Below are positions 6,405 to 12,780 of a stretch of 15,231 nucleotides of DNA, in pieces; the stretch's first letter is position 1, and each line of letters begins with the position of its first letter. The position numbers and the translations under genes were made by a program. The DNA is from Oscillospiraceae bacterium (GTDB lineage Bacteria > Bacillota > Clostridia > Oscillospirales > Ruminococcaceae): positions 1 to 15,231 of the forward strand of contig JAFPPJ010000375.1 in assembly GCA_017410745.1 (NCBI GenBank), in the 5' to 3' direction. The notes beneath the pieces are model-generated. The model did no database searches and was not told the origin of the DNA. It saw only the letters and a program-made list of their open reading frames with translations.

Positions 6405-7781
6405 TCACAGGCTGCGTCTGCTGCTGACCTTTTTCGAGCGGTGCTTCTTCTTCTTTTTCTTCTTGTTGGTGGATGCCACGAGAAGTATGTAGAGAATTAT
6501 CAGCACAAGGGCTATGCCCGCTCCCGCAAGGAACCAGCCCGAGGTGATGAACTTTTTTGCCTTGTCCATGTTGTACTGAGCCATAGACAGCGTCACGTCA
6601 GACTGAGCCACAGCCTCCACACGGCATACCTCTTCGTCGTGGAATGTTATGGTGTAGTAGCCGAGCACAGTGCCCGCCTCAACGGGAGCAGTTATTGTGC
6701 CGTCCTCATTGAGCTTGGTCTCATCCTTGATGAGATTGTCGCGCAGCTTGCTGTCGTCGATGGTGTCGAGCCATATGCAGCTGTAATCCGTGCCGGTCAC
6801 AAGGCGTACATAGTCGCTGTTGTCGCCGAACTTCACCTGCACCTCTCCCACCATCTTGTCAGCGGGAACTATCTGCTTGTATTCGAGATGTTCGAATGCC
6901 CAGTCGTAGAGTATGCGGTGGTCGTCGTAGTGGTTGTATACCGTCTCGCCCTTCTCATTGGTGATAGGAGAGCCCAGGGTAACGAGAAGATAGTTGTTGC
7001 CGTCCTTGGAGCCCAGCGTGGCAAGGTTGCGTCCGGATTCATCAAGAGTACCGGTCTTGAAGCCCTTTGCATACGGGTAATAATCGTAGCTTTCGGGATT
7101 TATCATCGCATTGGTGTGATAGATGTGAGCCCAGCCCTCGCTGTGCATATTGGTGGGCTGCATCTCGTAGTCAACGGTAGTGGCTATCTCCACCAGCTTC
7201 GGGTAATTGTCCACGGCATATTTTACTATCCTTGCCATGTCGTTGGCATTGGTGAACTGATCCCTGTCGAAAAGTCCGTGAGGGTTCACGAAATGCGTGC
7301 CGGTGCAGCCTATTGCCTTTGCCTTCTCGTTCATCATATTGATGAAGTTCTGCTGACTGCCGCCGCCTACGTTGTAGGCGAGTATGCCTGCAGACTCGCA
7401 GGCGGATTTGAGCATCAGCGAATACAGCAGATCCTTTACGGAGGTTATCTCACCCTTCATAAGACCTACCGCAGATGCGCCCATGCCGTACAGCTCATCG
7501 AATACGGACAGGGGAGCCTCGTACATGGTATTGTCTATGTCCTCTACATTGTCGAGCACTACCATTGCCGTGACTATCTTGGTAAGGGATGCGGGGTACA
7601 TCTTCTTTTCGGGGGACTTTGCGTATACCACCACATTCTTGTCAAGATTTATCATCACAGCCGCTTCGCTTGTGATCGTGAAATCCGGCGAGAATGTGAT
7701 CGCCTCGGCATGGGGCATGTCACATATTATCAGCAATGTGAACATCAGCGCAGAGAGGAGCGCTGTTATCCTGCGTTTCAT
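6405..7781 (-). CDS. D-alanyl-D-alanine carboxypeptidase, PBP5/DacF type (peptidase S11)
   Basis: The 458-residue exported enzyme trims the terminal D-Ala of peptidoglycan stem peptides. It has a signal peptide (about 1-27, ending near A-E-A), then the catalytic domain with S65-L-T-K68 (nucleophile and base), S126-A-C128 in place of the usual S-x-N, and K242-T-G244. The PBP5 C-terminal beta domain spans roughly 300-400. A true transmembrane helix follows (about 415-436) and then a very basic cytoplasmic tail (439-458, seven consecutive Lys), where many relatives use an amphipathic anchor. The ATG overlaps the trmB stop as ATGA. A strong GGAGGTGA lies 4-11 bases upstream of the start. The Cys in the second motif has a precedent in the Streptomyces K15 DD-peptidase, so activity is likely kept. 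Confidence 0.93.
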   Translation of the reverse strand: MKRRITALLSALMFTLLIICDMPHAEAITFSPDFTITSEAAVMINLDKNVVVYAKSPEKKMYPASLTKIVTAMVVLDNVEDIDNTMYEAPLSVFDELYGMGASAVGLMKGEITSVKDLLYSLMLKSACESAGILAYNVGGGSQQNFINMMNEKAKAIGCTGTHFVNPHGLFDRDQFTNANDMARIVKYAVDNYPKLVEIATTVDYEMQPTNMHSEGWAHIYHTNAMINPESYDYYPYAKGFKTGTLDESGRNLATLGSKDGNNYLLVTLGSPITNEKGETVYNHYDDHRILYDWAFEHLEYKQIVPADKMVGEVQVKFGDNSDYVRLVTGTDYSCIWLDTIDDSKLRDNLIKDETKLNEDGTITAPVEAGTVLGYYTITFHDEEVCRVEAVAQSDVTLSMAQYNMDKAKKFITSGWFLAGAGIALVLIILYILLVASTNKKKKKKKHRSKKVSSRRSL

Positions 7782-8440
7782 GATCTCACCTCCGGCTTGA
7801 CGATAATGTATTTTATCTTTATCCCTTCGTCGGAGAACATCTTTTCATGCTCCGTCATGATGTTGTCGGGAAGGTTTTCCGCATGAAGGTCACGGGTCAT
7901 GTATACCGTGGAAAAGCCCTCCTCTGCGAAATATTCCAGAGAATCGTCAAAAAGCTCCTCGTCATCGGTCTTGAAGCGTATCTCGCCCGATGGAGAGAGT
8001 ATCTGCCTGTACTGTACAAGCTGACGGGGATGTGTGAGCCTGCGCTTGTTGTGCTTGCCCCTGTTCCACGGATTGCAGAAGTTTATGTATATCCTCTGTA
8101 TGCCGTCCTCGGGAGCGATGAATCCGGATATCTCCGCCACGTTGAACCGTGTCAGCACAAGATTGCCGTGATCGTGTCCCGCCTCGGCGAATATCCTTTC
8201 CACATTGCGGCGTGCCACACCGAGCATATCCGCCTTGATGTCGGCGGCGATGATGTTCACGTCGGGGTACATGACCGCATGATTAGCGGCAAAGCCGCCC
8301 TTGCCGCAGCCCACTTCGAGGTATATGGGGCGCTCCTTGTCAAATACAGTGCTCCATTTTCCCTTGAGCTCCGGGTTATCGAAATAGTAGGGACACACCT
8401 CAAGCTCAGGGCGTGCCCATTTTTTTCTGCGTATTCTCAT
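7778..8440 (-). CDS. trmB: tRNA (guanine-N7-)-methyltransferase TrmB
   Basis: TrmB uses S-adenosylmethionine to make m7G46 in the tRNA variable loop. The 220-residue length fits. The SAM loop is E42-V-G-C-G-K-G-G49, with the acidic D67 at the next strand end. The tRNA-binding signature is I-N-F-C-N123-P-W-N-R-G-K-H-N-K-R-R-L-T. K157-T-D-D160 and T-E-H-E-K-M-F-S-D-E-G (196-206) are the family's closing motifs. The usual D-P-W is N-P-W here, which I believe also occurs in other Clostridia (recalled, not searched). A modest GGATGAG lies just upstream of the ATG, and the membrane-protein gene ends 23 bases before it. The stop overlaps the next start by four bases. Confidence 0.95.
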   Translation of the reverse strand: MRIRRKKWARPELEVCPYYFDNPELKGKWSTVFDKERPIYLEVGCGKGGFAANHAVMYPDVNIIAADIKADMLGVARRNVERIFAEAGHDHGNLVLTRFNVAEISGFIAPEDGIQRIYINFCNPWNRGKHNKRRLTHPRQLVQYRQILSPSGEIRFKTDDEELFDDSLEYFAEEGFSTVYMTRDLHAENLPDNIMTEHEKMFSDEGIKIKYIIVKPEVRS

Positions 8441-8463
8441 GTTCTCATCCGTTCATTTGTTCA

Positions 8464-9036
8464 TTAGTTGTTTTCTGTGTTCTGTTTAGGCGGCTTCTTG
8501 CCGAAATAGGTGGGCCGGAACCATTCCACATATACTTCCTCTATGGCCTCTATCGTGTAGTCGTACAGCAGGAATATCAGATTTATGAAGATAAGCACGC
8601 CGACTACGAAATATTTGCCCAGGAAGTGGAAATTTCCGAAGAAATCGTATATACCCAGCACAAAGGTTATCATCTTGTACCAGGTGAACATACAGGCGTT
8701 GTACATCGCAAACTTTATCACGGGCACGATGAACCTCGGTCTGATCTTCTTGAAGAAGGGGAGAAGTATCGGATAATATCCGAAGAACATTATAAACAGC
8801 GTGGACGCTTCCTTGTCCGGTGTCAGGAACAGCGAAAGTATCGACACCGCGCAGTATGCAGCAGCTGCCCATCCCGCACTTACCTCATGAGCCATGACTA
8901 TCATCAGCGCCCCCGCATATATGGGGATCGCAAAGTTCAGGAGCGGGAATACGCCCGTGAGGAACATGAGCGCAAGGCTCAGCGCACATATAACACCGCC
9001 GAGGGCGACCTTGTAGCTTGTATGCTTATTATTCAC
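8464..9036 (-). CDS. Polytopic membrane protein, first gene of the phoH-ybeY operon, function unknown
   Basis: The protein has about 190 residues and five or six hydrophobic segments (roughly 8-28, 33-50, 55-72, 78-95, 103-127, 140-160). The loops are short, with K-K-I-R-P-R near 96-101, and a polar tail runs from 165 to 190. The overall shape, an N-terminal G-G-V-x-x-A-L-S-L-x-L and small polar kinks, recalls transporter S-components, but I do not recognise a family. The longer open frame to 9126 cannot be the gene because the -10 box lies inside it. The first usable start is GTG at 9034-9036, 13 bases after AAAGGAG. That spacing is long, so the start is moderately sure. The gene leads the operon and sits directly before trmB. 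Confidence 0.72.
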   Translation of the reverse strand: MNNKHTSYKVALGGVICALSLALMFLTGVFPLLNFAIPIYAGALMIVMAHEVSAGWAAAAYCAVSILSLFLTPDKEASTLFIMFFGYYPILLPFFKKIRPRFIVPVIKFAMYNACMFTWYKMITFVLGIYDFFGNFHFLGKYFVVGVLIFINLIFLLYDYTIEAIEEVYVEWFRPTYFGKKPPKQNTENN

Positions 9037-9085
9037 GCTATGGTGTTCACTCCTTTGGGTCTGTGCGTTCACAGATACTCTATCT

Positions 9086-9114
9086 ATTATACCATATTGT
9101 GCGGCAAATTGCAA
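9086..9114 (-). promoter_or_regulatory. Sigma-A promoter of the seven-gene operon
   Basis: On the minus strand, TTGCAA (9109-9114), a 17-base spacer and a perfect TATAAT (9086-9091) lie upstream of the membrane-protein gene. The predicted transcript starts near 9079, leaving a leader of about 40 bases that contains AAAGGAG. No other strong promoter was seen before the ybeY stop at 3090. Confidence 0.82.
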
Positions 9115-9225
9115 GATGTCAGACAAATATTTATGCCCGTGCCGTGATCAGACCGATATGGGGGAGATCGTTCTATTTATATTTCCGAGACGGCAGTTGG
9201 TCTTGCTCAAATATATCGGGTAACA

Positions 9226-9269
9226 GTCGCCTTTGGCGACAAAACGGCTCCCACAGAGTGAGAGCCGTT
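9226..9269 (-). terminator. Tandem hairpins ending the rpsB-tsf operon
   Basis: The first hairpin after the tsf stop pairs 9243-9254 with 9258-9269 (12 bp with one G-U, loop of three) and is followed on the minus strand by TTTTG. A second hairpin pairs GTCGCC (9226-9231) with GGCGAC (9235-9240) around three bases. Together they fit an intrinsic terminator with a short T-run. I see nothing else in 9127-9225. Confidence 0.72.
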
Positions 9270-9291
9270 ATGATCCTGTATATTAGGCGAA

Positions 9292-10212
9292 TTACTTGAG
9301 GCCTGCCATTGCAGCAACTTCAGCTGCGAAATCGTCAGCCTTCTTCTCGATGCCCTCGCCTCTCTCGAAACGAACGAACTGAGCAACGGTGATGCTGCCG
9401 CCGAGCTGCTTTGCAGCGTGCTCAACATACTTGCCAACAGTGCCGTCGAATACGTCGGACTTAACGAAAGCCTGCTCGAGGAGGCAGTTCTCGGTGTAGT
9501 ACTTGCCGAGCTTGCCCTCAGCTATCTTAGCCTTTACCTGATCGGGCTTGTTTGCCATCTTGGGATCCTCGTTCATCTGAGCGATAACGATGTTCTTCTC
9601 GCTCTCGATAACGGATGCGGGAACGGTCTCCTTGGAGAGATAGGAGGGGTTCATAGCTGCTACCTGGAGAGCGCAGTCCTTGCCCACCTCGAAAGCCTTG
9701 TCGCCGAGATCGGTGTCAAGCTTTACGATAACGCCTATCCTGCCGTTGCCGTGAACATAGGGAACGAGAACGCCCTCAAGTCTCTCGAAGCGTCTGATGA
9801 CCATGTTCTCACGGATCTTGATGAAGAGATCCTGGAGTGTCTCCTCAACGGTCTTGTCGCCGCCGGAGATGATCTCCTTCTTGAGAGCCTCAACATCAGC
9901 GGGAGCCTTCTCTATAACAGTCTTTGCAACATTTGCAACGAATGCCTTGAATTCATCATTGTTAGCAGCGAAGTCAGTCTCGATGTTGACTTCTACAACA
10001 GCACCCTTGTTACCCTCAACAACAGCGGTAACGATGCCCTCAGCAGCAACTCTGCTGCTCTTCTTGGACTGGCTTGCGAGTCCTCTCTCACGGAGAATGG
10101 TGATAGCCTTTTCTCTGTCGCCCTCAGCCTCTTCGAGAGCCTTCTTGCACTCCATCATACCAACGCCGGTAGCGGACATGAGTTCCTTTATTTCGGAAAC
10201 GCTTGCTTTCAT
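9292..10212 (-). CDS. tsf: Translation elongation factor Ts
   Basis: EF-Ts recharges EF-Tu by replacing GDP with GTP. At 306 residues it is a normal full-length bacterial form. The N-terminal UBA-like module holds T15-G-V-G-M-M-E-C-K-K-A-L (15-26), where T-G-A-G-M-M-D-C-K-K-A-L is typical. The core carries V73-E-V-N-I-E-T-D-F-A-A-N-N (73-85), the Asp-Phe pair that enters the EF-Tu nucleotide site. L-L-E-Q-A-F-V-K (244-251) is the family's C-terminal motif. The start is fixed by GGGAGGAA about 6 bases upstream. The gene follows rpsB after 61 bases containing a hairpin, so its level may be set separately from S2. Codon use is strongly biased (CTC/GAG/AAG), as expected for a highly expressed gene. 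Confidence 0.98.
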   Translation of the reverse strand: MKASVSEIKELMSATGVGMMECKKALEEAEGDREKAITILRERGLASQSKKSSRVAAEGIVTAVVEGNKGAVVEVNIETDFAANNDEFKAFVANVAKTVIEKAPADVEALKKEIISGGDKTVEETLQDLFIKIRENMVIRRFERLEGVLVPYVHGNGRIGVIVKLDTDLGDKAFEVGKDCALQVAAMNPSYLSKETVPASVIESEKNIVIAQMNEDPKMANKPDQVKAKIAEGKLGKYYTENCLLEQAFVKSDVFDGTVGKYVEHAAKQLGGSITVAQFVRFERGEGIEKKADDFAAEVAAMAGLK

Positions 10213-10235
10213 TGTTATTCCTCCCGTAAAAATAT

Positions 10236-10258
10236 GCCCGACCCGCCGTGGGTCGGGC
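10236..10258 (-). terminator. Intercistronic hairpin between rpsB and tsf (attenuator-like)
   Basis: A perfect 9-bp stem of GCCCGACCC (10236-10244) and GGGTCGGGC (10250-10258) closes a 5-base loop. On the minus strand it is followed by ATATTTTTA, so it can act as a partial terminator that lowers tsf relative to rpsB, or as an RNA processing or stability element. An attenuator between rpsB and tsf is known in E. coli. Confidence 0.75.
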
Positions 10259-10273
10259 TGTATGGTCTATTGA

Positions 10274-11008
10274 TTATTCAGCAGCCTCTTCGGTCTCCTC
10301 AGCCTGCTCTTCTGCAGCCTGAGCCTCGCCCTGTCTGCCTTCGATAACAGCGTCAGCCATAGCGCCTGCTATGAGCTTTACTGCTCTGATAGCGTCGTCA
10401 TTGCCGGGGATGACATAGTCTGCATCGTCGGGATCGCAGTTGGTATCTACGATAGCAACAACGGGGATGCCGAGCTTCTTAGCCTCAGCAACAGCTATCT
10501 TCTCCTTGCGGGGGTCAACGATGAAGAGAGCGCCGGGGAGCTTCTTCATGTCCTTGATACCGCCGAGATACTTCTCAAGCTTCTCGATCTCGAGCTCGAG
10601 CTTAACGACTTCCTTCTTGGGGAGAAGGTTGAAAGTGCCGTCCTCCTGCATGGTGTGGAGCTGCTCAAGTCTTGCGATTCTTCTCTTGATAGTAGCGAAG
10701 TTTGTCATCATGCCGCCGAGCCATCTTGCGTTTACATAGTAAGCGCCTGCTCTTGCAGCCTCTTCCTTGATGCTGTCGGCAGCCTGCTTCTTCGTACCTA
10801 CGAAGAGAACGCTGTCGCCGTTCTCGGAAACGCTCTTGATGAATGCATAAGCCTCATCGAGCTTTCTTACAGTCTTCTGGAGATCTATGATATAGATACC
10901 GTTTCTCTCCGTGAAGATGTAGGGAGCCATCTTAGGGTTCCATCTTCTTGTCTGATGACCAAAGTGCACGCCTGCTTCAAGCAGCTGCTTCATTGATACT
11001 ACGCCCAT
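10274..11008 (-). CDS. rpsB: 30S ribosomal protein S2
   Basis: S2 is an essential late-assembling protein of the small subunit. The 244-residue form starts MGVVSMKQLLEAGVHFGHQT-R-R-W-N-P-K-M and carries I-Y-I-I-D-L-Q-K-T (38-46), F-V-G-T-K-K-Q-A (69-76), W-L-G-G-M-M-T-N (96-103), D165-P-R-K-E (165-169) and I-P-V-V-A-I-V-D-T-N-C-D-P (181-193). All are family signatures. The tail from 228 is an acidic Glu/Ala run with no fixed structure. The ATG at 11006-11008 is chosen because AGGAGGAA lies 5-12 bases upstream and the protein then begins as S2 usually does. An in-frame ATG 13 codons earlier would put that ribosome-binding site inside the gene. Confidence 0.98.
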   Translation of the reverse strand: MGVVSMKQLLEAGVHFGHQTRRWNPKMAPYIFTERNGIYIIDLQKTVRKLDEAYAFIKSVSENGDSVLFVGTKKQAADSIKEEAARAGAYYVNARWLGGMMTNFATIKRRIARLEQLHTMQEDGTFNLLPKKEVVKLELEIEKLEKYLGGIKDMKKLPGALFIVDPRKEKIAVAEAKKLGIPVVAIVDTNCDPDDADYVIPGNDDAIRAVKLIAGAMADAVIEGRQGEAQAAEEQAEETEEAAE

Positions 11009-11128
11009 TGTAATTCCTCCTGTTTGGTTATTCCTCCGCATGTGCATTAGTCTGCCAGACTGTCTCAGGACAGCACCGCCGACAGTACATCATGCGTGTG
11101 ATATATGCATGTCTTCCGACAATGCAAC
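11009..11128 (-). promoter_or_regulatory. Structured 5' leader of rpsB with tandem Shine-Dalgarno sites
   Basis: The transcript leader is about 120 bases. It contains the segment 11059-11064 (ACTGTC on the + strand), which can pair either with GACAG at 11069-11073 or with GACAGT at 11081-11086, and a further short stem at 11049-11061. Two purine tracts, GCGGAGGAATAA (about 11029-11040) and AGGAGGAATTACA just before the ATG, lie 20 bases apart. S2 represses its own mRNA in several bacteria, so autogenous control is a fair inference. No Rfam match could be tested. Confidence 0.5.
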
Positions 11129-11134
11129 AGGTAA

Positions 11135-11163
11135 ATTATAGCATAGATAGAAGGATTTTTCAA
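11135..11163 (-). promoter_or_regulatory. Sigma-A promoter of rpsB-tsf
   Basis: On the minus strand, TTGAAA (11158-11163), a 17-base spacer and a perfect TATAAT (11135-11140) precede the rpsB leader. The predicted start is near 11128. Confidence 0.88.
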
Positions 11164-11230
11164 TTGGTGAATGTATACGAAAATTTTGTGTGCACTGTGG
11201 GGATGAATGGTGAATAATCCCATTATGTGC

Positions 11231-11259
11231 TTGACTTATACTCCTTTTTATGATAATAT
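11231..11259 (+). promoter_or_regulatory. Sigma-A promoter of the unrecognised + strand gene
   Basis: TTGACT (11231-11236), a 17-base spacer and TAATAT (11254-11259) point rightward, with a start predicted near 11266. It is divergent from the rpsB promoter. About 67 bases lie between the two -35 boxes, with an imperfect GGGAT/ATCCC inverted repeat in that gap. Confidence 0.75.
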
Positions 11260-11293
11260 GTAGTTGGATTATGTATACAAGAAAGGAAAGCCT

Positions 11294-12022
11294 ATGCAGT
11301 CAGAACAAAGAAAAATACCGGTGCTTGTAAAGATACTGCTTGCGATAGTACTAATTACAGGGATCGCAGGCCTGGCTGTTTTGCTGCTTTCGGGAAGTGA
11401 TAACAGCATTACCATATCGGAGACAGGAAACGGGCAGCCATTGAGCAAATTCTTTCAGCGTGTATATGGCAATGGTGTGATCTCGCCTGTGAGTGAGTCC
11501 GAGAGACCTGCTTTTTTCGGTATAACATATAGTACTAAATACCGTGCTCGTGCAGCGGGTGAATGTACGGTGGCTGCATATGAGTTCAGACCGCCTGACA
11601 GGATCACGAATGTGTATGTTTATCATATCACGGTAGATGAGAGTATGAAGATACACAGCACAAAAACCGATGCAAAGCCGCTGAGATATACATATGCTTT
11701 TTTGTTTTTGGATAAAGCAGACTATATAAATGAAAAGGGAGACAGCATCACATTTGACGGTAAGGAATACACCGATGCTGAGACAGTGGCATCTGTCATA
11801 AATATTATTTCAGGTATAGCAGGTGAGGAAAACGTCTGTGATGAGCCTGACAGAACGGGTATGCACACACTTGTACTGCATATCAGAAAAACAAGGGATG
11901 AGTTTCTGATCGCAGAGGACGGTACATATTATTACCGTGATTCCCGCTATGATGAGAACAGCTGGTTCAGGCTCGTACCCGATGCGGGGATACCTTCGGA
12001 TATAACGGATATATTTGAATAA
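11294..12022 (+). CDS. Unrecognised membrane-anchored protein
   Basis: This 242-residue protein has a short basic N-terminus (Q-R-K near 5-7), one hydrophobic helix (about 9-33) and a polar domain of about 205 residues, predicted to lie outside the membrane. There is no lipobox Cys, so an uncleaved anchor or signal peptide is likely. The domain alternates short beta-rich and acidic stretches and has two Cys (91, 182), which could form a disulfide. I recognise no motif. The ATG at 11294 is chosen because AAAGGA lies 6-9 bases upstream. The TTG at 11264, which opens the frame, has no such site and coincides with the expected transcription start. It has its own promoter and terminator, so it is a single-gene unit. 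Its sequence is more AT-rich than its neighbours and its codon use is less biased, which may mean low expression or later acquisition. Confidence 0.75.
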   Translation: MQSEQRKIPVLVKILLAIVLITGIAGLAVLLLSGSDNSITISETGNGQPLSKFFQRVYGNGVISPVSESERPAFFGITYSTKYRARAAGECTVAAYEFRPPDRITNVYVYHITVDESMKIHSTKTDAKPLRYTYAFLFLDKADYINEKGDSITFDGKEYTDAETVASVINIISGIAGEENVCDEPDRTGMHTLVLHIRKTRDEFLIAEDGTYYYRDSRYDENSWFRLVPDAGIPSDITDIFE

Positions 12023-12051
12023 CAAAAGGGCGGCCGAAAGCCGCCCTTTTG
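12023..12051. terminator. Bidirectional intrinsic terminator
   Basis: A perfect 12-bp stem (12023-12034 with 12040-12051, loop CGAAA) starts right after the stop of the + strand gene. It has A-run and T-run arms on both strands, so it can also end the leftward metal-efflux operon that stops at 12089. Confidence 0.93.
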
Positions 12052-12088
12052 CTTCTAAGGTCAAGGTATCAGTTTATATGGTATAGTC

Positions 12089-12775
12089 TTATTTAGTGCG
12101 GATGTGCTTCATCGACAGCAACAGACCGCCGAACATCCATATGTTGCCGATGCTTATCCATCCTGCGGTAAGTGCGCTTGCAAGCGCGTGGTTGCCTGCG
12201 AGCTTGAGGAGCATCGTTGCCGCCATGCCTATGGGCAGGCAGAATATCCAGCACCGCTTCGGGAACGGCGTGTGACCCTTTGCGAATGCCCCTATCTGTC
12301 CGATGTTCATTATTATCAGGAACACAAAGAACAGTATCGTCGCGGGCAGCAGGAAGTACATGCCAAAGCGCACCGTCAGGTCATATGCCGTTTCCGGCGA
12401 GACCTGTGCCATGTGATTGTGGAAGAATACCGCCGACAGGCAGGGGACGTGTACCCCGCACGGAGCGAAGATCATATATCCGTATGCCCCCGCCCGTAAC
12501 AGCCGTGCGTATCCTGCGCCTTCCTTTGATATGAGCCTGCATACCCCCAGATAGCATACGCCCTCGAGCGATATGCCTATGAGCCCCAGGAATGCCGACC
12601 AGAACAGCAGCGCATCCGAATGCGGGAGATATGTGGACAGCTTTCGTTCAAGCCCCGTCAGGCTCTCGTCATATGTGCCGTATCCGAGTATGAAGTCTCC
12701 CACAAATGTCATGCATCCGCCGATGAGCCCTGTTATAAGCACTATCCTCAGCTTGTGCAAAGCGGATCTTTCCAT
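12089..12775 (-). CDS. Polytopic membrane protein downstream of the P-type ATPase, function unknown
   Basis: The protein has about 228 residues and six or seven hydrophobic segments, starting MERSALHKLR. It has G-D-F-I-L-G-Y-G in the first helix region, an F-W-S-A-F-L-G-L-I-G stretch, and A-P-C-G-V-H-V-P-C with a following H-N-H, a small cluster of Cys and His in or near the membrane. It may belong to an uncharacterised DUF family of this size (DUF6796 comes to mind, recalled and not searched). The ATG at 12775 is 5 bases after the ATPase stop. A GTG at 12784, which overlaps that stop, is an equally good start. The open frame up to 12958 lies inside the ATPase gene and is not coding. Being last in the metal operon suggests, but does not show, a link to metal transport. 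It ends at the 12023-12051 terminator. Confidence 0.68.
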   Translation of the reverse strand: MERSALHKLRIVLITGLIGGCMTFVGDFILGYGTYDESLTGLERKLSTYLPHSDALLFWSAFLGLIGISLEGVCYLGVCRLISKEGAGYARLLRAGAYGYMIFAPCGVHVPCLSAVFFHNHMAQVSPETAYDLTVRFGMYFLLPATILFFVFLIIMNIGQIGAFAKGHTPFPKRCWIFCLPIGMAATMLLKLAGNHALASALTAGWISIGNIWMFGGLLLSMKHIRTK

Positions 12776-12780
12776 TCCGT

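Noticed and set aside
7320..7420. A disabled carboxypeptidase because S-x-N is missing
   Set aside because: S-x-C is found in an active DD-peptidase (Streptomyces K15), and S-L-T-K and K-T-G are intact.
6363..7886. A 507-codon open frame on the + strand opposite the carboxypeptidase and part of trmB
   Set aside because: It is antisense to genes with full motifs and strong ribosome sites, lacks its own Shine-Dalgarno or domain, and its Val/His/Tyr-rich composition is what a GC-rich third position gives on the opposite strand.
9037..9126. A 30-codon N-terminal extension of the membrane protein
   Set aside because: The -10 box at 9086-9091 and the AAAGGAG site lie inside it, so it cannot be translated from this promoter.
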